Positions 20,732 through 29,302 are shown, counted from the first letter of the stretch. The stretch: 64,000 bases of DNA from Cohnella silvisoli (GCF_021190915.1 NZ_JAIOAP010000003.1:186001-250000), one strand, 5' to 3'. Numbers and translations are program-made. Notes: generated by a model not told the origin, from the sequence alone.

Positions 20732-20778
20732 ATAGAAATTCCACTAGACGCTTCCCCAAATAAGGAGTTTTTCGGAGA

Positions 20779-20804
20779 AATAGCGACCCCCCGGGGTCGC
20801 TATT
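20779..20804 (+). terminator. Terminator hairpin after gltD
   Basis: A perfect 12-bp stem, AATAGCGACCCC (20779-20790) with GGGGTCGCTATT (20793-20804), follows gltD by about 50 bases. The tail TCTCTCTTG is only moderately T-rich. Confidence 0.8.
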
Positions 20805-20846
20805 CTCTCTTGTAGGGGGATGCCGCAGGGGAACATGGACTCATAT

Positions 20847-21287
20847 AGTCGCACGGAGCAGTAAAACCACCACCACCACCACCACCACCAATAGGTTCAG
20901 AATCTGGACTTACAGCAACTCAGACCCTTGCCACGCGCGAATTACTCGAATATTTAGAACAACTCCCCGCCACAAGCCCCGACCACGTACGAATTACTCG
21001 AATATTTAGAACAACTCCCCGTCACAAGCCCCGCCACGCACGAATTACTCGAATATTTAGAACAACTCCCCGCCACAAGTCCCTGCCCGCACGAATTACT
21101 CGAATATTTAGCACAACTCCCCGTCACAAGCCCCGGCCCGTACGAATTACTCGAATATTTAGAACAACTCCCCGTCACAAGCCCCGATCACGCACGAATT
21201 ACTCTAATATTTAGAACAACTCCCCGCCGTAGAGCACCAAAACTACCAATAGGTTCAGAATCTGGACTCACTGAGTCGCACGGAGCA
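20847..21287. repeat. Nested intergenic repeat array, about 51-bp units
   Basis: Most of the 780-base gap 20732-21514 is repetitive. The core is six tandem units of 51-52 bp, about 20937-21230, each containing AATTACTCGAATATTTAG; unit starts fall at 20941, 20993, 21044, 21095, 21146 and 21198. The core is flanked by a 24-bp direct repeat, identical at 20887-20910 and 21245-21268, and outside that by a 14-bp direct repeat AGTCGCACGGAGCA at 20847-20860 and 21274-21287. Eight ACC triplets lie at 20866-20889. No spacer diversity is present, so this is not CRISPR. The rest of the gap, to 21398, shows nothing recognisable. Confidence 0.85.
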
Positions 21288-21398
21288 TCAGAAGTGCGCG
21301 GAATTGGATCAGTAAGGAGAAATCAGTGAACGCCTCCTTATGAACAGCATATGGACAGAATGCGTAAGGCTTATCGGATTCGGGGAAAATCGAACATC

Positions 21399-21461
21399 TA
21401 ATAAACGTACAGGTATTGCGAAAGATGTAGGGTGCCATCTAACGCCGCATATCTTTATCAT
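21399..21461 (+). promoter_or_regulatory. Conserved activator-type promoter, copy A
   Basis: This stretch begins TAATAAACGTACAG and ends with a TATCAT (21456-21461) that can serve as -10. An ungapped comparison with 32721-32783 gives 14 identical bases, then 13 of the next 21, so 27 of 35 in total. In both copies the -10-like hexamer begins 57 bases after the motif start, and the gene start is 111-116 bases after it. This spacing fits an AraC-type activator site upstream of a weak promoter. It would drive the 21515-29150 operon. Confidence 0.6.
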
Positions 21462-21514
21462 GAATGGTATAACGGGTGAGACCGCCTTTCATACGGGAGT
21501 GTGATGGATAGCAA

Positions 21515-22489
21515 ATGGGATATGGAAAAAAAGATGACGATACGGTCATGCGCAGAGTGAAAATGGCTCTATTAAGCATGCAACGATACTCATGGGAGCA
21601 AGGAGTCGCCGCTCAGGCCATGCTGGAATCGGGCGACTCGGAAACGGCGTTCTTGCTGGCACGGGACGCGGTCATCCGGCAAGACGCTTCGGGTAAACTA
21701 GGTGTCATGAACGACGGTTACTCCGTCACGGATTCCGCGGCGAACGGGGAAGCGGTGCTCCGATTCGCAACAACGACGGAAGATCCGCTCTTCGTTCAGG
21801 GAGCGGCTAATATGCTGGATTGGCTGCTTCATCAAGCGCCGCGATCGGACGACGGCGCGTTATACCATGTCGTCAATAAGCCGGAAATTTGGGTGGACTC
21901 TTTCTATATGGCCCCGCCGTTCCTAGCGATAGCCGGCTATTGCGATCAAGCGGTGCTGCAAATCGAAGGGTATCGTAAACGTCTATGGAATCCGAAGGCC
22001 AAGCTGTTCTCGCATATTTGGGACGAAGGGGCACAGGTTTTCGTTCGCCAAGCCCATTGGGGCGTTGGCAACGGTTGGGCGGCTGCAGGTATGGTAAGAG
22101 TATTAGCCGCGTTGCCCGATTCGATGCAAGAGGATAAAAGCACAATTTCCGGATACGTAAAGGAAACGATCGATGGATGCCTTGTTCATATTCGGGAGGA
22201 CGGACTGTTTCACGACGTGGTGGACGACAAAGATACTTTCGTGGAGACGAACGCGGCGCAGATGCTGAGCTACTCGATCTATCGCGCTGTCGATTTGGGC
22301 GTATTGGACGGGAACTATTTGGAGTACGCCGAACGGATGAGACAAGCGGCGCAAGAGAAAGTGGACGACCATGGATTGGTGCAGGGCGTATGCGCGGCTC
22401 CGTTATTCGACAGGTCCGGGACGGCTCCGGAAGGCCAAGCCTTTTATTTGCTCATGGAAAGCGCCGCGCGTGGGAGGGTGAGGACATGA
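21515..22489 (+). CDS. GH105-type unsaturated uronyl hydrolase
   Basis: A 324-residue (alpha/alpha)6-barrel protein of the YteR/YesR group. The conserved WVDSFYM motif carries the expected catalytic D128, and HWGVGNGWAAAGM carries H181, both in the GH105 positions. Characterised members remove the 4,5-unsaturated uronic acid left at the non-reducing end by polysaccharide lyases. No signal peptide is seen, so it is cytoplasmic. ATG 21515 is 15 bases after GGGAG, a long spacing; a start at the ATG at 21548 is possible. It is a little shorter than typical GH105 proteins (about 360-380). It is the first gene of an eight-gene operon and overlaps the kinase gene by ATGA. Confidence 0.82.
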   Translation: MGYGKKDDDTVMRRVKMALLSMQRYSWEQGVAAQAMLESGDSETAFLLARDAVIRQDASGKLGVMNDGYSVTDSAANGEAVLRFATTTEDPLFVQGAANMLDWLLHQAPRSDDGALYHVVNKPEIWVDSFYMAPPFLAIAGYCDQAVLQIEGYRKRLWNPKAKLFSHIWDEGAQVFVRQAHWGVGNGWAAAGMVRVLAALPDSMQEDKSTISGYVKETIDGCLVHIREDGLFHDVVDDKDTFVETNAAQMLSYSIYRAVDLGVLDGNYLEYAERMRQAAQEKVDDHGLVQGVCAAPLFDRSGTAPEGQAFYLLMESAARGRVRT

Positions 22490-23454
22490 CGCTTGACGTG
22501 ATCTGTTTGGGAGAGCTATTGATCGATTTTGTTTCCACCAGCAAGAACGAGACTTTAGTCGACAGTCCCGGGTTTGTGAAAGCCCCAGGCGGGGCGCCTG
22601 CCAACGTCGCGGTAGGGGTCGTAAAGCTGGGAGGCCAAGCCGGATTCATCGGTAAAGTCGGACTCGACCCGTTCGGGACCTACTTGAAGCAGGTTCTTGA
22701 CCAACTGAGCGTGGATACCTCCTATTTGGCTTTCGATAAAGAGGCGAGGACGACTCTTTCTTTCGTGGCCCAGAATCCGGACGGAAACCGGGACTGCATG
22801 TTTTTCCGTCATCCGGGGGCGGATATGCGCCTGAAGCCGGAGGATATCGCTGAAGACTATATAAGCCGCGGGAAGATCTTTCATTACGGGTCGATCAGCC
22901 TGGGAAGCCCAAGCAGCAAAGCCGCCACGCTTAAGGCATTGGAATATGCGCGGGCACATCAGTTGTTTACCTCCTATGATCCGAATCTCCGCATAGATTT
23001 ATGGAGCGATCCCGAGCAAGCCCGCAAAGAGATTAACGATGGATTCCGGTATGCGGACTTCGTGAAAATCAGCGAGGAAGAGTATGAATTTATTACTGGC
23101 TGCCGAAGCGTAGAGGAATGCGGACGTTACATTCTTGGCAAAGGCGCCAAGCTTGTCGTTGTCACTCTCGGCAAGAAAGGCTGTTATTATTCGAACGGAC
23201 GCATAAGCGGCTACGTCAACGGATTTCATGCGAACGTCGTGGAGACGACGGGAGCGGGCGATGCTTTCGTAGCCGCGATGCTCATGAATATCGCAAATTT
23301 AATTAAGGATGGCGATTTAGATAAATTAGCCGATGAAGAACATTTGCGAGGTCTATTGCGGTTTGCGAATGCGGCCGGGGCTTTAGCGACGACGGGAATC
23401 GGAGCGATTCCTTCGCTGCCTTTCGCGAAGGACGTCGAAGCTTTGCTCGTTTAA
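22486..23454 (+). CDS. PfkB-family sugar kinase
   Basis: A 322-residue ribokinase-like protein that phosphorylates a sugar or keto-acid sugar with ATP. The N-terminal GELLIDFV, the substrate glycine pair in APGGAPANVAVG and the catalytic/anion-hole motif ETTGAGDAFVAAML with its aspartate are all present. It most resembles fructokinases and 2-keto-3-deoxygluconate kinases; the latter would fit a GH105 upstream, but sequence alone does not decide. The start at ATG 22486 overlaps the GH105 stop by four bases, showing translational coupling; GGGAGGG precedes it. Confidence 0.88.
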   Translation: MTLDVICLGELLIDFVSTSKNETLVDSPGFVKAPGGAPANVAVGVVKLGGQAGFIGKVGLDPFGTYLKQVLDQLSVDTSYLAFDKEARTTLSFVAQNPDGNRDCMFFRHPGADMRLKPEDIAEDYISRGKIFHYGSISLGSPSSKAATLKALEYARAHQLFTSYDPNLRIDLWSDPEQARKEINDGFRYADFVKISEEEYEFITGCRSVEECGRYILGKGAKLVVVTLGKKGCYYSNGRISGYVNGFHANVVETTGAGDAFVAAMLMNIANLIKDGDLDKLADEEHLRGLLRFANAAGALATTGIGAIPSLPFAKDVEALLV

Positions 23455-23476
23455 TCCCGTTAAGGAGCTGTGGGCG

Positions 23477-24520
23477 ATGAGAAGCTTGATCGTGGACAAG
23501 GAAGGAAACTTATCGGTTCAAGAGATAACCAAGCCGACCTTCGGGGAATATCAGGCTTTGGTGCAGATGGTTAGCTGCGGAATTTGCCGCGGCACCGATA
23601 CGAAGCTGATTCACAGGGAATTCAAGGGGTTCGATAAGTACCCGGCGGCGCTCGGGCATGAGGGCGTCGGACGCGTCGTGGAAAAAGGAGCCCGGGCGCG
23701 CCATCTCCAGATTGGGGATCTGGTGCTGCTGCCATTCCTTGAAGGTAATATTGATGGCGTTCATTCCGGCTGGGGAGCGTTCTCCGAATACGCGGTCGTA
23801 GCGGATAGCCGGGCAATGGTCGAGGACGGCAAAGGGCCGGGCGACCCGGCCTTTTCCGAGGCGTATTTCGCCCAGCAAGTACTGCCCGCCGACATCGACA
23901 CCGTCACGGCGCCGATGATCGTTACGTTCCGTGAAGTGCTGAGCGCGTGCAAGCGATTCGGTTTCCGGTCAAACGCAAGTCTCATCGTGTACGGAGCGGG
24001 GCCGGTCGGCTTAACGTTCTTGACGTTCGCCAAGCTGCTCGGCATGGGCCCGGTTATCGCTTCGGTCACGAGCGACGCCAAGGTGGAAGAAGCTCTGCAA
24101 GCCGGGGCGGATTATGCCTTCAACAGCAAGAAATGCGACATCCTCGCGGAAGTTAGGAAAGTGTGCGGGAACGGCGTCGATTTCTCCGTCGACGCGGTCG
24201 GCAAGAACGAAATCATCAATCAGAGTATGGAACTGCTCGCCCCCTACGGGCACATTTGCTGTTACGGTATTTCGGCGGAAACGCAGATGACGCTTGACTG
24301 GAGCAAAGCCCCCTATAACTGGCATCTGGATTTCATTCAATGGCCGTCGAAGCTTGAGGAATCGGAGAGCCACCGTCAAGTGATGAACTGGATCTCCAGC
24401 GGCGTGCTGAAGCCAGAGGCTTTCGTTTCCTCCGTCTTCGGCTTCGACCGGATTCTCGAAGCATTCGAGCTTGCCGGCCAAGGCAGCGGGTTAAGGAAAA
24501 CCATCATTACTTTCGAATGA
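23477..24520 (+). CDS. Zinc-type sugar dehydrogenase (MDR, glucose-dehydrogenase-like)
   Basis: A 347-residue medium-chain dehydrogenase. Catalytic zinc ligands are expected at CGICRGTDTK and GHEGVG, and the nucleotide fold has GAGPVGLTFL. The four structural-zinc cysteines of alcohol dehydrogenases are absent, as in some glucose-dehydrogenase-like members. It probably oxidises an aldose or polyol with NAD(P). The next gene encodes a lactonase-like protein, so an aldose to lactone to aldonate sequence is a reasonable inference. AAGGAG lies eight to ten bases before ATG 23477. Confidence 0.8.
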   Translation: MRSLIVDKEGNLSVQEITKPTFGEYQALVQMVSCGICRGTDTKLIHREFKGFDKYPAALGHEGVGRVVEKGARARHLQIGDLVLLPFLEGNIDGVHSGWGAFSEYAVVADSRAMVEDGKGPGDPAFSEAYFAQQVLPADIDTVTAPMIVTFREVLSACKRFGFRSNASLIVYGAGPVGLTFLTFAKLLGMGPVIASVTSDAKVEEALQAGADYAFNSKKCDILAEVRKVCGNGVDFSVDAVGKNEIINQSMELLAPYGHICCYGISAETQMTLDWSKAPYNWHLDFIQWPSKLEESESHRQVMNWISSGVLKPEAFVSSVFGFDRILEAFELAGQGSGLRKTIITFE

Positions 24521-24578
24521 TCGAATCGAAACGAAGAGAAGCGCGCGGCGCTTATATCCGATAAGGAGGAATCATCTC

Positions 24579-25565
24579 ATGCCAACGTCAAGACTATTCG
24601 CTATTTTGCCGGAACAATACGTCACGACGCCGGACGCGATGGCCATCCATTCCGACGGCGACTTGATCGTGTCTTGTCCGAATTTCGCCGATCACTCCCG
24701 TCCCGGCTGCCTCATCAAGATCGATCGCGATCAAAGGGTCCGTAAATGGATCGAGGTACCCGTTCACGAGGATACCGGCATCGCTTGTCCGATGGGCATC
24801 GCTTTCGGCCCGGACGGCGATCTCTACATTTGCGATAACCAAGGATGGTCGGGCTCCGAGAAGGGCCGCTTTAAAGGCCGGATCCTGCGGCTGCGCATCG
24901 AAGGAGACAGAGTCGTTCGCACGACGGTCGTCGCCGAAGGAATGGAGCATCCAAACGGCATTCGCGTCCGCGGTTCTCATCTATACGTAACGCAAAGCGT
25001 GCTGACGCTAGTGAAAGATCCGACAGGTCTGCTGCGGAGTTGCGTCTATAAATTCGGCTTGGACGATGAAGGCATCCAAATCACGAACACGTTGGATGAT
25101 CCGCACATGCTCACGACTTTCCTCACTTTGAACGAGAACGACCAATACGGTGCGGACGGAATCGAGTTCGACCCGGAAGGCAATCTGTACGTAGGCAATT
25201 TCGGCGACGGAGCGGTTCATAAGATCACTTTTAACGCCGACGGCAGCGTAAAGGACAATGTCGTATGGGCAAAAAACCAGGAGCAGTTGCAGACGACGGA
25301 CGGCATGATCATGGACGACGCAGGCAACCTGTATATCGCGGACTTCTCCGCGAACGCGATCGCCAAAGTTTATCCCGACGCCACGGTTGAAAGATACGCT
25401 TCAAGCCCGGATTCGAATGGGCTGAAGGGTGAGCTTAACCAGCCTAGCGAACCGATTATCTGGAACGGCAAACTCGTTATTTCCTGCTTCGATCTCGTGA
25501 CCGGTCCCGGCAAGGTGAACTCGGGGCACGAGCTGCCAGCGACGCTGTCGGAATTGGATTTGTAA
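24579..25565 (+). CDS. SMP-30/gluconolactonase-like protein
   Basis: A 328-residue six-bladed beta-propeller of the SMP-30 family. Blade motifs such as GPDGDLYICDNQGW, HPNGIRVRG, DPEGNLYVGNFGD and DDAGNLYIADFSAN are clear, with the metal-site asparagine and aspartates (NGIRV, YGADGIEFD) typical of calcium- or zinc-dependent sugar lactonases. AAGGAGG is well spaced before ATG 24579. It likely opens the lactone made by the dehydrogenase just upstream. Confidence 0.82.
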   Translation: MPTSRLFAILPEQYVTTPDAMAIHSDGDLIVSCPNFADHSRPGCLIKIDRDQRVRKWIEVPVHEDTGIACPMGIAFGPDGDLYICDNQGWSGSEKGRFKGRILRLRIEGDRVVRTTVVAEGMEHPNGIRVRGSHLYVTQSVLTLVKDPTGLLRSCVYKFGLDDEGIQITNTLDDPHMLTTFLTLNENDQYGADGIEFDPEGNLYVGNFGDGAVHKITFNADGSVKDNVVWAKNQEQLQTTDGMIMDDAGNLYIADFSANAIAKVYPDATVERYASSPDSNGLKGELNQPSEPIIWNGKLVISCFDLVTGPGKVNSGHELPATLSELDL

Positions 25566-25577
25566 GGGAGCCTTAAG

Positions 25578-26564
25578 ATGACAACGGCAAAAGGAAAAGC
25601 AAAGTCAAAGCCAAAGGTGCTTATCACGCCCAAATCGTTTGCCAATTATAAAGATACAATCTATCCGATCATAGAAGCGCAAGGCTATGAGATTATCGAG
25701 AATCGGCTCGGAAGAACGATGACCGAAGAGGAAATCATCGGGATCGCATCACTAGGAGTCGTCGGCATTATTATCGGAATCGATCCGCTGCCGGCTAACG
25801 TTCTGGAACGCTGCGTCGATCTTCGCGCGATTTCCAAGTACGGTATGGGCATGGACAACATCGATCTGGATAAAGCACGAGAGCTGAACATCGAAGTCCG
25901 CAACGCGGCGGGGACGAACAACGTATCCGTGGCGGAGCACGCGATCGGCCTTCTATTCGCGGCAGCCCGCAGAATTTCGCAGAACGTGGCCGATGTCAAG
26001 CGGGGCAATTGGCAAAGAGTGATGGGAATCGAGCTGACGGGCAAGACGATCGGTCTAGTCGGCGGCGGCCAGATCGGCCGGGAGGTTGCCCTCAGGGCGA
26101 AAGGAATCGGCATGCAGGTCATGCTCTACGACCCGTTCCTGCGGGACGAGGCATACTTGACGGACAACGGCATTCGCCGCGCGGAGCAACTTGAAACGCT
26201 GTTGGAACAATCCGACGTCGTATCGCTCCATCTTCCCTACACGGCCGATACGAAACATCTGATCAACGAGCGGACGATAAGCCGCATGAAAAGGTCGGCG
26301 CTGTTGATCAACACGTCCCGCGGCGAGCTCGTCAATGAAGACGCGTTATACGAAGCGTTGGCCAGTAATCGCATAGCCGTAGCCGCACAGGACGTATTCT
26401 CGGTAGAACCCCCCGAAGCTGGCAACAAGCTGCTTGGGCTCGATAACTTCTTGCTGACTTCGCATACCGGGGCATTCACGAAGGAAGCCGTCGAAAGAAT
26501 GGCCACCGTGTCTACGCGAAATTTGCTGGAAATGCTCGCAGGGGCTAACGAAGGGAGCAACTAA
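25578..26564 (+). CDS. D-isomer 2-hydroxyacid dehydrogenase
   Basis: A 328-residue NAD-dependent dehydrogenase of the SerA/GhrB type. The nucleotide motif GGGQIGREVALRA, the catalytic arginine region NTSRGELVNEDAL, a DVFSVEPPEA glutamate and the catalytic histidine in TSHTGAFTKEAVERM are all present. It lacks the C-terminal ACT domain of full SerA proteins, so serine synthesis is unlikely. In this operon it could reduce or oxidise a 2-keto or 2-hydroxy sugar acid. It is separated from the AroE-like gene by only one base. Confidence 0.86.
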   Translation: MTTAKGKAKSKPKVLITPKSFANYKDTIYPIIEAQGYEIIENRLGRTMTEEEIIGIASLGVVGIIIGIDPLPANVLERCVDLRAISKYGMGMDNIDLDKARELNIEVRNAAGTNNVSVAEHAIGLLFAAARRISQNVADVKRGNWQRVMGIELTGKTIGLVGGGQIGREVALRAKGIGMQVMLYDPFLRDEAYLTDNGIRRAEQLETLLEQSDVVSLHLPYTADTKHLINERTISRMKRSALLINTSRGELVNEDALYEALASNRIAVAAQDVFSVEPPEAGNKLLGLDNFLLTSHTGAFTKEAVERMATVSTRNLLEMLAGANEGSN

Positions 26565-26565
26565 G

Positions 26566-27504
26566 ATGTTATCGCTAAGCAAAGCAGACCGGCCTACGCT
26601 TTATTTTATCGGCGTGACGACGGGCCAATCCTCGATCATGAAGCTGTTTCCGCTCTGGGCGGAAGCGCTCGGTCTTCAAGATGCCGTCATTCGCGGCATA
26701 GATATCGGCATTCATGCCGATCCGGCGGTTTACCGGCAAGCCGTGGAATTCATCAAGAACGATGAGTTGTCCCTTGGAGCGCTTGTGACGACTCATAAAA
26801 TCGATTTGTACCATGCGGCCAAAGATTTGTTCGACTATCTGGATCCATATACCGAGATGTTCGGAGAGCTGTCGTGCATATCCAAGAAGGACGGGAGGCT
26901 GGAAGGCTACGCCAAAGACCCGATCTCAAGCGGATTGGCGCTTGAGGCGTTCGTCCCGGACAATTATTGGAACAATTATAGCGGCGAACTGTTCGTCATG
27001 GGCGCGGGAGGCAGCGCGATCGCCATCTCCGCTTATTTGCTTGATCCGTGCAAAGCAAGCCGGCCGACCAAGCTTATCGTCTCCAACCGGAGCAAGCATC
27101 GGCTTGACGAGATTCAGCGGATTATGGGAGACGTCGCTCCGAATATCGATGCGGAATATCATCTGACGCCGAAGCCGACGGACAACGATGCGATCCTGAG
27201 ACAGGTCAAACCGTACTCTCTCGTTGTTAACGCTACCGGGCTTGGCAAAGACCAACCTGGCTCTCCGATTACGGACGACGGGCGATTCCCGCAGAACGGT
27301 TTGGTATGGGAGCTGAATTACCGGGGGGCGCTCGATTTCCTACATCAGGCCAAAGCCCGGGAGGAAGCCGATCGTCTTTACGTCGAGGACGGCTGGATTT
27401 ATTTTATACATGGCTGGACGCAAGTCATCGCCGAAGTTTTCCATCTAGGCATCCCGGAACACAAATTCGCCGAGCTTGAGCGTATCGCGGGCAGTCTGCG
27501 TTAG
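26566..27504 (+). CDS. Shikimate dehydrogenase (AroE)-like oxidoreductase
   Basis: A 312-residue protein of AroE fold. LVTTHKIDLYHAAKDLFD matches the substrate lobe motif with the catalytic lysine, and FVMGAGGSAIAIS is the nucleotide loop. The usual NVTxPxK motif is altered to VTTHK, and the protein is longer than AroE (about 270-290), so a different substrate is likely. Its place among sugar-catabolic genes rather than aromatic-synthesis genes agrees with that. It begins one base after the previous stop. Confidence 0.75.
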   Translation: MLSLSKADRPTLYFIGVTTGQSSIMKLFPLWAEALGLQDAVIRGIDIGIHADPAVYRQAVEFIKNDELSLGALVTTHKIDLYHAAKDLFDYLDPYTEMFGELSCISKKDGRLEGYAKDPISSGLALEAFVPDNYWNNYSGELFVMGAGGSAIAISAYLLDPCKASRPTKLIVSNRSKHRLDEIQRIMGDVAPNIDAEYHLTPKPTDNDAILRQVKPYSLVVNATGLGKDQPGSPITDDGRFPQNGLVWELNYRGALDFLHQAKAREEADRLYVEDGWIYFIHGWTQVIAEVFHLGIPEHKFAELERIAGSLR

Positions 27505-27545
27505 TAGATTGCTTATGGCATCAAGGCCAGAGGGGAGTGTTATTC

Positions 27546-28157
27546 ATGAGTATGAGCAACAGCAACGGCAACGGCAGCGACATCACCACTATTCCATTCT
27601 CCGCTCATTTCGATCTGTTAAGCGGCTTATCCAAGGACTACGCTTCCACGAAACGGCCGCTGTCTCGCATGGCGGGTATGTACGAGGATGCCGACGCATT
27701 CAGCAAACAAGTCGCCGAGGGCGATCCCGATATCTACGAATTTTACGAGCTTTCGATGCCGGAATCGCCAAACGAATTGCTGTTCGGCACCAGTATCGTA
27801 TACCCCGGTAAAGTCGGTCGGGAATATTACATGACTAAAGGCCATTTTCACACGATTCTGGATACGCCCGAAGTTTACTATTGTCTTAGCGGCAGAGGGT
27901 ACATGCTGATGGAAAATCCGGAAGGCGAATGGAAGGCGGAGCGGTTTGAGCCGGGCCAAGCCGTATACGTGCCGCCGCGATATGCGCATCGCAGCATCAA
28001 TGTCGGCGATGAGCCGCTCGTCACTTTCTTCGTCTACCGGGCCGATTCCGGGCACGATTACGGGACGATCGAGACGAAGGGTTTTCGCAAGCTGATCGTC
28101 GACGTGAACGGGGGAGCGGAGATCGTGGACAATCCTAAGTGGAGCCAAGAAGGATAG
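27546..28157 (+). CDS. Cupin-type glucose-6-phosphate isomerase-like protein
   Basis: A 203-residue cupin of the archaeal-type phosphoglucose isomerase family. The metal site is visible in KGHFHTILDTPEVYYCLSG (two His and a Glu) and the later histidine in VPPRYAHRSINVG. Characterised relatives interconvert aldose and ketose phosphates. ATG 27546 is eight bases after AGGGGAG. The N-terminus is Ser/Asn/Gly-rich. In this operon it could isomerise a sugar or its phosphate before or after the PfkB kinase. Confidence 0.82.
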   Translation: MSMSNSNGNGSDITTIPFSAHFDLLSGLSKDYASTKRPLSRMAGMYEDADAFSKQVAEGDPDIYEFYELSMPESPNELLFGTSIVYPGKVGREYYMTKGHFHTILDTPEVYYCLSGRGYMLMENPEGEWKAERFEPGQAVYVPPRYAHRSINVGDEPLVTFFVYRADSGHDYGTIETKGFRKLIVDVNGGAEIVDNPKWSQEG

Positions 28158-28169
28158 GAGGCGTTGGAG

Positions 28170-29150
28170 ATGGAATATACGTATTTGGGACGTACCGGAA
28201 TGAAGGTCAGCCGGCTTTGTCTAGGTACGATGAACTTCGGCGTATTGACCAACGAGAAGGAAGCTTTCCGAATCATGGATGAGGCGCTCGACGCTGGGAT
28301 TAACTTCTTCGATACGGCGAACATATACGGCTGGGGAGAAAATGCGGGCGCTACGGAGAAAATCATCGGCCGATGGTTCGCGCAAGGAGGCCATCGTCGG
28401 GAACGCGTCGTGCTGGCGACAAAGGCGTACGAGAAAATAAGCAATCCGTTGGACGGTCCGAACGACGAGAAAGGGTTATCCCTTTATAAGATTCGCCGTC
28501 ACCTGGAAGGCTCCCTGAAAAGACTTCAAACCGATCATGTGGAGCTATACTTCATGCATCATATCGATTGGCGTACCCCATGGGAAGAATTATGGGAAGC
28601 GCTGGAGGGAGCCGTCAGGCAAGGCAAGGCGGATTACATCGGCTCAAGCAATTTCGCCGGCTGGCATTTGGTCAAGGCGCAAGCCGCCGCCAAAGAACGG
28701 AAGTTCATGGGGCTGGTCGTCGAGCAGCACATATACAGCCTGCTTAACCGTACCCCCGAGCTCGAAGTTCTGCCTGCGGCAAGCGACCTCGGCCTCGGCG
28801 TCGTCGCATGGAGCCCGCTTGCCGGAGGCGTTCTCGCCGGCAACGCGTTGAATCCGAACATAAGCAACCGGACAGCCCAGCAAGCGCATGTTATCGGCAA
28901 GCATCGGTCGAGCCTTGAAGGCTTTTCGGCGTTATGCCGGGAACTGGGCGAGAAGGAATCCAACGTCGCGCTCGCTTGGGTGCTCGCCAACCCGGCGCTT
29001 ACCGGACCGATCATCGGTCCGCGCACGGTCGAGCAGCTCCGGGATGCGCTCCGCGCCGTCGAAATCAAGCTCGACGAACCGACGCTGCAGCGCTTGGACG
29101 AATTGTTCCCCGGTCCCGGCGGACCCGCGCCGGAATCGTATTCTTGGTAA
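28170..29150 (+). CDS. Aldo/keto reductase
   Basis: A 326-residue TIM-barrel NADPH-dependent oxidoreductase. The catalytic tetrad residues are visible as D (FFDTANIYG), Y in the same motif, K (ATKAYEK) and H (YFMHHIDW). The C-terminal cofactor motif reads GPIIGPRTVEQLRDAL. I choose ATG 28170, nine bases after AGGAGG, rather than TTG 28164. It closes the operon and is followed by a terminator. Substrate unknown. Confidence 0.9.
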   Translation: MEYTYLGRTGMKVSRLCLGTMNFGVLTNEKEAFRIMDEALDAGINFFDTANIYGWGENAGATEKIIGRWFAQGGHRRERVVLATKAYEKISNPLDGPNDEKGLSLYKIRRHLEGSLKRLQTDHVELYFMHHIDWRTPWEELWEALEGAVRQGKADYIGSSNFAGWHLVKAQAAAKERKFMGLVVEQHIYSLLNRTPELEVLPAASDLGLGVVAWSPLAGGVLAGNALNPNISNRTAQQAHVIGKHRSSLEGFSALCRELGEKESNVALAWVLANPALTGPIIGPRTVEQLRDALRAVEIKLDEPTLQRLDELFPGPGGPAPESYSW

Positions 29151-29199
29151 AAGCGGTCCACAGCGGCGCGCAAAACGAATTAACCGTTCCAGATGATCC

Positions 29200-29241
29200 A
29201 AGCCCGTTTCCTTCGCCGGAACCGGGCTCTTGCTTCTTTTT
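29200..29241 (+). terminator. Terminator of the 21515-29150 operon
   Basis: An AAGCCCG...CGGGCTCTT stem with an additional TTCC/GGAA pairing and a short loop is followed by CTTCTTTTT (29233-29241). Transcription of the eight-gene operon should end here, just before the kinase promoter. Confidence 0.75.
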
Positions 29242-29269
29242 GTCCCGGCGGCGAAACTAGAACTATAAT
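29240..29269 (+). promoter_or_regulatory. Promoter of the second two-component system
   Basis: TTGTCC (29240-29245) and TATAAT (29264-29269) are separated by 18 bases, a reasonable vegetative promoter. It lies 34 bases before the kinase start. Confidence 0.6.
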
Positions 29270-29302
29270 GGAATGAACTCATGACGATCGGGAGGAACGG
29301 TT

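Noticed and set aside
20954..21178. Minus-strand open frame of 17-residue Cys/Ser-rich repeats
   Set aside because: It exists only because most array units are 51 bases, a multiple of three. The flanking units are 52 bases and break the frame, and there is no binding site or family.
20937..21230. CRISPR array
   Set aside because: Repeats are directly tandem without unique spacers, and no cas gene is present.
22177..22485. N-terminal extension of the PfkB kinase
   Set aside because: It overlaps the GH105 gene in another frame; ATG 22486 with an ATGA overlap and the standard kinase N-terminus is clearly better.
25578..26564. serA (serine biosynthesis)
   Set aside because: The protein lacks the C-terminal regulatory domain and sits in a sugar-catabolic operon, so only the general 2-hydroxyacid dehydrogenase call is made.
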